Assembly: GCA_940671915.1 (NCBI GenBank)
Contig: CALNVZ010003433.1
Location: 16,776,884-16,840,883 of the forward strand
Origin: Paracentrotus lividus
Lineage: Eukaryota; Echinodermata; Echinoidea; Camarodonta; Echinidae
Length of the DNA stretch: 64,000 bases
Direction: 5' to 3'
In this document: positions 52,154 through 63,100 of the stretch, one piece after another
Position numbering within the stretch: position 1 is the stretch's first letter
How the letters are laid out: every line of letters starts with the position of its first letter
Notes under the pieces: generated by a model
The model's input: the letters and a program-made list of their open reading frames with translations, nothing else
Told to the model about the DNA's origin: nothing
Database searches by the model: none
Position numbers and translations under genes: made by a program

Positions 52154-55100
52154 AAATTGGAATACTTCCCAAGATATGTGTATCAGTTTGTGAATGAATT
52201 GATGTATGCTGCATTATCAATGTTACCGGAGCAGTTTTCGGACAAAGGAATAAGACTACCTATTCTTTTGAATTTCACTTTTATAGGCCATGTATTGCAA
52301 TAGACTCTGTTTTCTAGACATATCAGTAGGAATTTGTTAATGTTACACAACAAGTATTACAAGTATTAAAAACAAAATTTTGTTGTTATTGTGTTATGGA
52401 CTGATATAACAATAAATTTGAGATATTTAATGGTCACCGATATGGTCTACTCTCTAATCCATGTATCCATGTGTACTGAAATGTTTGACACATATTCAAC
52501 AGTTTTGTTTTTTCTATCATGTACCAGTACTCAATAGAGATCTGTATTATCTTTGATTTCAGGATGAGTTGAGGATATGTGTGCTACCGTCTCATCTTTC
52601 ATACGATGCCCCATGGCCGGTCAGGAAGGTCCCTCTCAGGTGTACCCCTCACTTTGTGGCTTACCATGTAGAGACTAAGGTAATGATAATCAAGATAATA
52701 ATAGTAGTAATGCTGCATTTATTTATAGCGCATATTATGGTATGATAGTTGATCCCTTTGTCCTATCCAAAGAGGTTTGAATATGAGTGCCTTGCTGAAG
52801 CTGAAACCCACAATATTTTAAACAATTAATTCAGAGCTGCCAACCTCTGTGAAAAATTTGTATTGTTAAAACTCTGGGATGCAACATGTAAAATAATCAT
52901 AGAAATTTACAGTTTTCTGCTGTGGAAAAGTCTGAATTTTGAATAGATTGAATCATAATTAGTTTATGAAAACTTGTTCCTTTGACTAGAATTTTTTTGT
53001 CTTCCTGTTTCCTAGACATATGCAGTAGTGACCAGTGTTCTAGAGACGAAGACACACATATGGAAAGTTTCAGGAGAAGAGATCACAGATGAACTCATAG
53101 AGAGAGGTAGTGGTCCTTCTCCTCCACTCCCCTCTACCCCCCCCCTCACTCCCCTCACTCCCCCTCTCCCACCCCCCCCAACCTCCACCCCTCCCCCAAC
53201 CAGTGTTCAAGAGACAAAGGCACACACATATGGAAAATATCAGCAGAAGAGTTATAAAGAGGTACATGTATGTGTAAGGCTGGGTTTATTTTAGAAGTAT
53301 ACAGTAGTCGTTATTCTCTATTCGGTATTCAGTATACTCTATACGGGTATAGCGATCTATTTGGTATTTTGGCACTGATGACATTGACTCTGCAAATGAA
53401 AAAAATTTGGCTAACCTCCTTCAAACTAAGGCTGAGGAGGCTCAGATAATTGAAATTCAGAACATTTGCACTCATGAATTGCAGATGAAGGACAGTATAT
53501 GCAGGAAAAGAAATTGACATGTGCGATTCCCGTATACTATACAAAACGCAGCTATACGACGACTCTTTCAGGTAGTGCCATTCTACATGTGTGTGAACCG
53601 GTATTTTGAAATTGTGTTGCTTGATAAAGGAATGTAGCTGGTGTGTGCTCTTTCTGCTGACACATATTGTATATTTGTAGAGGCTCTTCTTCATAAGTTA
53701 ACCCTATTCTGACTGGGGGGGGGGGGGGTCAATTTGACCCCCCTGTACAAACGCGCAACCGCTGCAAATCGCGACTCGGCACTCTATGACTTTTTTCTTT
53801 CATGTGTCCCGCAACTTTTGAGGTTTGTAACCTATTGGTCTACAACCTATTGGTCTACTACTAGTTGGTCTACTTTCATTTGGTCTACAGCCATTTGGTC
53901 CAATGACCTTTTGTCACTGAACCATTGTCATCCTTGACCAATAGGGGTCTATTCTAGGCGTTGGTCCACAATCCAATTGGGTCTAACTAGGCGAGCTATG
54001 GTTCCCATCAATTGTTGTGTCTACTAGGCCGTTTGGGTCCCACATTCCAGATTGGGTTCTACTAGGCGTTTTGGTCCACATCCAATTGGTCTATAGGCGT
54101 TGTCACATCCAATGGTCTACTAGGCGTTTGGTCCACATCCAATTGGTCTACCTAAGGCATTTGGCCCACATCCAAATGGTCATTTTGGTTCTACTAGGCG
54201 TTTGGTCCCACAGTCCAATTTTAGCTCTTTTCTTCTACTAGGCGTTTGGTTCCCATCATCCAATTGTGACTAGGCATTTTGGTCCACATTCCAATGGTTC
54301 TACCTAGGCGTTTGTTCCACATCCATTGGCTCTCCAGGCTTTGTCGCACATCGCAATTGGTCTACTGGGCGTTTGTCCACATCCAATTGTCTACTAGGCA
54401 TTGTCACATCCCAAATGGTCCTACAGGTGTTTGTGTCAACACCAATTGAGATGCAATTGGTTGCATCCTTGTTCTCTATAGCAATGTGTCTTCTAATTAC
54501 AACCAAACACACAAAAATAGTATGGTGGTCTTCCTATCTTTTTGGTCTATCAGTTATATATCTACGGGCCGGTCGAGCGACCTCAACCCTACCCCCTATT
54601 GTTTCATATATGATTCTTGGCGGGGGGAGTGGTGGAGGGGTGGTGTTGAAAAAAATTTCGGCGAACCCATTAAGGTCATTATCAGCTGTCTTAAATTATA
54701 ATTTATCAACTTTATCATTTTTCTCAAATTTGCGCCCGTCTAAGGTCAATGTTGAAAGACCCTTGTGAGGTCATTTTGGGCGCCCTCTCCCGGGTCCCGG
54801 GCCCGTTAAAGCCCCCCCCCAGAATACGTTACATGTGTACAATCAACCTGTTTCCAGGACTCTCGCGAACCCAAATAGTGTTGAACTACAAGCCTTATAC
54901 CACCACCTCAAGTCCTCAACTAAACTTGTTTCTGCCTGATCCTAACCCATAATGCAAACATCCTGAATAGTGTAGTCCTTATAATTTCAGGCCCATTGAA
55001 TGAAAACCACACTTTTTCACCGACTCAGTGAAATTCATACCAATGTTATCAAGCTATCCAAAACACATACTAAATTCCCCTCAAAACATTGTTAGATCCA

Positions 55101-56724
55101 ATACAAATAAAATGGTAGGTTAATTTTTACCACCGCCTTTGTTAATATTATCTCAAAAGGTATACTTAGACTCAGTAGTTGTATTAACACACAGTCAGTG
55201 AAGTGTTGCTCAGTTCGCTCTCGCTTTAAAAATGGCACCTTTTCAAGGTTTTATCGATAAAACGCCCCCTCCCTTCACGTAACTATGAACATTTTGAAGA
55301 GCACAAAATTATCTTATTAGAGGTAAAAAACTGTAAATAAACAAACATTGCTACGTTTTCCGGGGGGGGGGGGGGGGGGGGGGGGGGGCCGGGTACCCGC
55401 CCAAATTAAACATAACTAGGGGCGCCAAATTGAGCAAAAAGTAAAAAGGAATAAAATAAGAATTTTTTCGTTTTTAACCGCGATTGGACCCTACGACTGA
55501 ATAATCCGAAAAAAATATTTGCCACCAATCCCACCCCCCCACGTATAGCCCCACCACTTTAAAATTTAACCTGTTATTGATTATTTTGTCTGCCCGGCCC
55601 TCCACTATTGAAGAATTTATACAACGCATTTTATTTTGATCAATTATTGGTTGTAGACCAACTGGTGAGTAGACCAATTGGATGTAGACCAACTGGTGAG
55701 TGACCATTGATGTAGACCAAATGTGAGTGGACCAATTGGATGTTGACACCGGTGAGTGGAAACCAATTGGATGTAGACCAACCCCGGTGACATGGCACCA
55801 ATGGATGTAGACCAACGGTGAGTAGCCATTGGAGTAGACCAACTGTGAGTGGACCGATTGGATGTAGACCAACCGGTGAGTGGACCAATTGGATGGACCA
55901 ACTGTGAGTGGACCAATTGTATGTAGACCAACTGGTGAGTGGACCAATTGATGTAGACCAACTTGGTGAGTGGACCAATTGGATGTAGACCAAACTGGTG
56001 AGTGGACCAATTGGATGTAGACGAGTGGTGGGTGGACGCGATTGGGTGTAGACAAATGGTTAGTGGACGATTAGGGTTTAGACTGAATGGAGGTAGACGT
56101 ATTGGCTAGTGGACCAATAGGTTGTAGACCAATAGGTGTTTTACCAACTTTTGACACCAAGTTCGAAAAAATCGGATATTCCGTTGTCGAGTTATGCAAC
56201 ATTATGTAATCACATGTCAGGCCAAAATTGAACGAAAATCGTCATTTTGCATGCGTTTGTGTACAAAATACTGATAATTGTGCCTTCTGAGCCTTTTGAT
56301 TGATTAAATTTGTCTTTATATTGACCAAAAAACATTTCTCACGCATAAAAAATTACAAAAACAAAGAAATACATAAGAAATAAAAACAATAGAATACATA
56401 AGAAATTCACAAAACAATAGAATACAAAAGAATTAATTTGAAATTTCTGAATTTGTCAATTCAATACTTTTGACTTTGCTACTCAGCAACTTTGAGCTTC
56501 ATAACTATGTTTGTTAATGAAATATTAACGATTTCAATAAAAAAAGCATCTAATTTGCATACATGAGTATGTATAAATTAGCATAAATTAAATATGTGAA
56601 TTTTTCTTTCGAAAAAATATATTAGCGATACCCTTTACATGTGCAGCGACTTTCGTGCAAAATTCTGCGGTGATCGGACCATCCGCGGCTGAGATCTCAG
56701 GGGGGGGGGTCAAATATTGACCCC

Positions 56725-56775
<51 letters not shown>

Positions 56776-57087
56776 TGTCAAAATCTCCTCTTGAAAAGCC
56801 CAAAACATTGGAGATCGTACCAAATGGGTCATGTACCATTCAAATGTCCAAACTTCACTAACTTGTGTACATTTCTTCTTTTTTTTTCCCCTTTGGATTT
56901 ACAGATGATCGTTTTGTTCCAACCACTAAGATATGCTTCTCTATACAGCTCTTCTCACCAGTCAGTTGGGATGCTATCCCTAACAACAAGGTATGTTATT
57001 CATTTTCTTCATTTATACAGAGCATATTGAAAAAAAGTATATTCTCACAAAACAATTGTCTAAAAAAATATCATACTCTAATTTGAG

Positions 57088-57121
<34 letters not shown>

Positions 57122-60100
57122 GGGGGGGGGGGGAGTATGGTAACTGAGGATGTTATTTATGATATGTAATGAGTGATGATGCTACTCTTTCATGCTTGAG
57201 TGAACAAGGGTCACTTTTACAAAGGAAAGCTTGGAACATCTAGTTTCAGAAAGAAAAAAATTGGTGGTTTAGAGCCAGTGGGTTCTTTTAATACTTTTCT
57301 TTTTAAGTCTTACATCAAGGCTCTTTATTATAAGTATATTAAAAGAATTTGATTGTATTTTGATGATAATCAGGGTTGAGTTTGAGTCACCTGAGAATGT
57401 GACCTGTCTAAAGGTCGTGAACCTGAACTGTGAAGGCACCATGACAGGGAAGAAAGGTTATGTTGTTGTTTCCACCACACATGTGTTCTCGGAGGACCTA
57501 CAAACACGAGGATCGGTAAGATCATTTTGAGCATTATATAAAAAAAATTTTCTCCTATTTTTGTATACTATTTTCACCTTCTTACACTCATAAAAACACA
57601 TCCTTCCCCTCAAGGCTATTAAATCCTCCCCCTATAATTTTTTATTTAAAGAAATGCCCTGTGGTGTCCCAATACATAGGCTATGCATTACTCTCACAAC
57701 TGGCCATTTCACTTTAAGGAATGTTTGTTGGTCCCAATGTGGCCAGATAAACGAGGTCAGAGTGTATCTAAAAAATGTCAAATATTGAGGAGATATAATA
57801 ACAGCTTTGCCAAGTACGTTACTTTCGGGGTAACAGAACTGAGATACATGGTATTGTCACCCCAGCTTGGAATGCATTATTATTAAAATGCATGCATGCA
57901 TTATTCTTGGATCTTCTATAGTGATTTTGAGTTATGGGAATTTCAAAATATAGATTCATGTGAATTCAAACAAAATTTGACTGAATTTAAATTTAGAAGA
58001 TAACTGGCATTTAAAGAATTATTTCATATTGTGTGAATTCCTTTATTACCTCCATGTGTGTTTAGATTTACATCTATGACTGCATTGAAGTTGTACCTGA
58101 ACCTGGACAACCCCTCACCAAGAACAAACTCAAGGTAAGGATCGAATCCTCCTCCCCTTCTATCAGATTGTAATTTGAAATATACTGTATTGAAGCCTAT
58201 ATTTCTGTAATTTTCAACTTGTGATGGAAATTAATTTTTTTTTTTCTTCATTGCTATAAGTAGCCTTATATTGGAGTGGATAGCCCTTGAATTGTGTGCA
58301 TACTAGTAGTTTTTTTATTGACCTGTATTTCCATTTATGAAAAACAAAATCTATTTGTGATTTGTAGTTCATTTGTTTAACTGGCTTTTAGAAAACATGT
58401 ACTTTATAATACAAATCGTGACCCGTGTTTAACTTCAAAGAAATAGTGTAGCAAGTACTCTGCAGTAGATTGCTTTGCATGAGAGATTGTTGACATATCT
58501 TTTCTAAAAATTCTCCCTTTCATAACACTTAGCCCTTGTATGAGAAGAGACAGAAGGGACCGGTTTCCACTCTTTGTGAGGTCATGGGCTTTCTTCTCAC
58601 CTGCATAGGACAGAAGGTAGGTCATTACAATTTATTCATTTTTTTTTCCAACCCAGAAAATAATGTAATTTCCTTTACCTTTTCCAAATTAGCACTAGTT
58701 GTAGCTTTTTTGTTTAGTCTAACATCATGTATGAACAAATTAGCTGGATGCATAGATTTCATGATTAAGCACAGTATCAGAAAGTTAAAAAAGTTTATTG
58801 TTGTATTAATTTTACTTTGTATTTAATAATTTCAATTGTTATTTCTATTGAAATAGGTACCCCTAAACTATGGCAGAGTGGAGTTGCGGATCCTGGCCGG
58901 GTCGCAAGAGACATACACCCCCACGATTTTCAGATTTGCCATTTTCACCCTCTCTTTCTTGCAATCCTGGATCTGTACCTGCAATATAATGGAAAAAAAC
59001 AGTTCCTCTTTAAATTTGGAATAATTATATTTTCTAGATGTCATCATCCCCATCTTGTATTTTATGGATTATAGCATACATTCTTTTCTTTCTCTAGGTG
59101 TACATGTGGCAGTTCAAGGATAATGACCTGATAGGCTTAGCCTTCATCGACACCCAGATCTACATCCATAATGCTGTCAGTATCAAGCAATTCATTCTCA
59201 TTACAGACGTGATGAAAGGAGCTTACTTCCTTCAATACCAACAGCATGATAGAACACTCTCACTTGTTAGCAGGGTAAGGACTATAGACCAATGTGGTTT
59301 GGGTTTTGTTTTTTTTTTCTTATGGCGGCCATAGCTGGGGGGCTTCCAGTATGCATAACTAAAGAAATGTATGTACGCACTGACATGCATGCACCTGGCT
59401 CATTGCATAGCCCATTGGAACCCCCCCCCCTCCCCCCAAAGCTAGTTACAAACTAAAAGTTACATCGCTCTAAAGTCTGATTGGTGTATATCGAATGCCA
59501 GAATTGAGTGAAATCTTTTGATCATTTTGAGGGGTGCATTATTTTACAGCAGAATTTTGCCTGCAATTTTTTGGAGGAGGGTGTACTGCTTGGAATACCA
59601 TTCAGAATTGCATTGATCAGTTCTTCTTGATAATTTTTTTCTTAATTCCCCAGTGTACGAGACCTCTAGAGATCTTTGGCTGTGAGTTCATGGTAGATGA
59701 TAAACAGATGGCATTCCTTGGTAAGTTTATTCCTTTATCAGTGTCCTAGTAGTCTGGAGGTTAACAAGCTCAACATATTTGTTTTCTCTAAGTGGTGTGT
59801 GTATTCAGTACACTGCTTACAATGTATAGAGTAGAGTAGTTTGCATATCATTACAGTAATTTCAACAAATTAATTATTCATTACATAATTATTATTATTT
59901 TTTTTTGTGACTAGACAAGATGTTACTCTCAAACACTGTGAAGAACTTAAGCTGGGAATATCTTTATGGGAGGATGAGGATGATGATTAACTGTACTTAT
60001 ACAGCACCATATGTTAGAAATGTCATTCAAAAGCAGCAGGCTCGACCAATTAAAGTGTCCACACAGGTGTTAGAATATATAACATCCAAGGCACGATTGC

Positions 60101-60159
60101 AAGTGTTCTAGGCTGCTGATGTCATGAAGAGAGGAAGGGAGTGAGAAGTGACAAATGAA

Positions 60160-60194
<35 letters not shown>

Positions 60195-63100
60195 GAAGAA
60201 GAAAAGCATTTGTAAAGCGCCATCTATTTGCCAAAACATTCAAAGGCACCCAAAGACACAGTGATTGTATATCATACTGTGTAAGCCAATATTTTGATGT
60301 ACTGATAGTTTGGGAAATTTGAGAGTGGATAATTTCACGGTTTTTGTGATGTTTTCATTACTATAAATAGCCTTATGTTGAAATGAAAATTTTCGCGAAG
60401 ATGGACTCGCAAAATTCATGAGAATAAAACCACCGCAGAAATAACCACTAATACAGTACTAACAAAGCATCTACAATACCTTAGTCTAATTTAGTTTGAT
60501 GTCTGTTTGACTTTATAGTGTCTGATGCCGACAAGAATCTGATCTTGTTTCACTACCACCCTGAGTCCCCCGAGAGTTCCGGGGGTAACTACCTCCTCCG
60601 AAGGGCCGACATGAACATCGGGTCAACAATCAATACCTTCTGTAGGGTTCGCTGCAGGTTGACTGACCCCTCCACAGAACAGATACTGTCAGGGCCAGTG
60701 GTCCGTAGACAAGTTGTCTTCTATGGTAACAGCTACAATTGTATTTTGTTCAACCCACATGTATATGCAGTTACCAAAACTATTGGATACATGTACATGG
60801 ACATTGCTTTTATTTTTTATTTTTTTTAATTCTATTTGATATATTGATTTTTACTTGACTTTTTTTTTGGGGGGGGGCGGGAGGGAGGCTGTTAGTCCCT
60901 TTTTTTTAATTCCTGGTGAAAGGTCTTCTGGAATTCACATTGTTAGATTCTCAACAAACTTTACAGGAATGATCCATAGCCAAGAGAGCAACCCGTCCAA
61001 GAGACTACTCATGGTAGCATTGGACGGGGGACTGAACTAATCAAATATTATTTGTCTGTTTATGAGCAGCTACTCTTGACGGCAGTCTAGGCCTTCTTCT
61101 TCCCATGGCTGAGAAGACATACAGGAGATTACTCATGTTGCAGAATGTCCTCATCAATGGCCTCCCTCACATAGGAGGACTCAACCCTAAACAATTCAGG
61201 TCAGCAAGACATTCCAATATTTCCTCAGTTTGTTGTACATCTTGACCTCGCTTTTCCGGCCACGTTTGAACCAACACCCTTAACCTGTTGATGACAAAAT
61301 TGTTGGGCCTGATTACATTACCCCGAGACGAGATTAAAAAAGTGATGACAATGTCCGCGCGTGCGGGCTCTGGTTAAATCGCTCGTGCGTAGCCTGGTTG
61401 CACGCTGGTAATAGATCTTAGAAGTGAAGCTTGATTTTTTTTAATATATATATTTTTTGGGTGTTTTTAGGTCTCAGTTGCCCCTTATCATTACACGATT
61501 GAATATTCTACATTCCCATGTCAAACTCGATATTACTACGTAGAAAAAAAAAAAAAAAATTGTAAACAAGGAAAGCATTCCTCCGGTTTGTAAACTGATT
61601 ATCTTGTCTTGGCCTGAAAGAAAATATTTTACACCTTATTGAGTCCGGAACAAGGTGAACAAAGGGTTGCTTTTTTAATGTTATCCTTATTTAAAGATCT
61701 CTTATTGAATGTATTGAATTTTCTTATACCATGGCCTGAGATGAACCTATGTGTTTTAGTTACAAAAGAAACGAACATGAATTCCAGTCCTTTGGTTGCC
61801 GACTTGATTCTTGAACACACTCTCTCTTTACTCTTTTCTTTTCATTTCTTACAAACTTTAAACTAAGCCGTATATCCTCTTCTTTTGAGGTAGTAATCGG
61901 GGTTTAGATATTTTTAGTCATTTATATTAGATATCGACCCGTCCTCTAATTTTAAAGAATAGTTTTCTTCTCAGCTAAGCCACTGGAAGCGCTGGCTAAT
62001 TAGTACAGCCACCGATCGATACTTCTTTATAACTCCAGATACATCCGGTTTTTTGTGTGTGCGCGCCCATGTTAGAAAATCGCCACACCTTGCGCTGATC
62101 CATTTAATTGTCATGGGCTAACAATACAAGTAGTACAAAGGAGGATCAGCGAAACCGAAAATGCTAAAAATCGCTGATGGTCACTTTTATACACCGGTTG
62201 ACGCAATTCATCCTGAGTGCCTGTGAAATATATCTATTCAAAAAGCTTATTTATTAAATATATCAAATAGTTATGACATCTATTTCACTAGAACATGTCG
62301 CTCATTTCATAAATTAACTACTGCATATAGCAAAAATTCAACAAAAGTGGTACAAAAGGTGAATTTTAGGGGGTATTTGGTGATAAAGATGTGGTCATTA
62401 GGGAACCGAGTATACCCGGTTCCCGTCCATGAGTGTGTTAGACGGGACCCGGGTATACCCGGTTCCCGCTCTCAATGGGTTAAGATATGGCCGGTTGTGA
62501 GAGTAATGCATAGCTTATGTACTGGGACAGCATATGGCATTTTCTATCAAAATCTATAGGGGAGGATTTAATAGCCTTGAGGTGAAGGATTTATGGGGTG
62601 GATGATTGTAAATGATCATAACGTGTTTCTGTTCTTAAGGCGATCAAAATAATAATAATATATTTTGTCTAAAAATGTGGTGTAAACACAATTTTACCAA
62701 ATGGCTTTGATGGAACCATGTGTAGTGTAGAGGAGCTGAATGCAGGTAGACAAATTCAGAAAAGACAACATGGCCATGAGACCAAGCGTGTTATAGAACC
62801 GGACATGATAGCTCAATCGGTTAGAGCGCCCATTAAAAGGTAGCCCACCTTGCTTTCATAAACGGGAGGTCGTGAGTTCGAAACCCGGCCGAGTCATACC
62901 AAAGACTTACAAAAATGGTACCTAAAAGTTGCCTTTTAACAAGGAGCTTTGGGGATAATAATGACATCATGCAGGGCCCGCTGGGAGAACAGTTGTCAGA
63001 ACTGAAGTGGCTACCCTGGGTAAATAAAACGATATTATTGTTATTATATTATTATTATTATAGAACAAACAGTATAAACCAAAACTAGGGTAAAAGGATG

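Larger units (their letters stand above)
53715..56775. mobile_element. Foldback-like element with inverted minisatellite arrays, intron 29
   Basis: Both ends are G/C homopolymer hairpins: G14-TCAATTTGACCCCCC on the left and, inverted, (G)n-TGGGGTCAATATTTGACCCCC on the right. Inside lie long inverted arms: (A)CCTATTGGTCTACAACCTATTGG near 53830 and its reverse complement near 56090-56130. These lead into two tandem arrays of about 31-bp TTGGTCTAC...TTGGTCCAC units in opposite orientation (53840-54440 and 55650-56130). The middle (about 54450-55640) is unique or other repeats. It recalls foldback (FB/TU-like) transposons, where long inverted arms are built of short direct repeats. No transposase was seen. 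Confidence 0.7.

Noticed and set aside
53840-56130. CRISPR-like array or long Trp/Ser/His-rich proteins
   Set aside because: The units are contiguous minisatellite repeats without unique spacers, in an animal intron. The open frames arise because the unit lacks stops in some frames.
60936-61040. A possible decayed copy of exon 37 (VALDGGL against ATLDGSL)
   Set aside because: Only six or seven residues agree and the flanking bases do not. It is too short to separate from chance, unlike the seven accepted cases.
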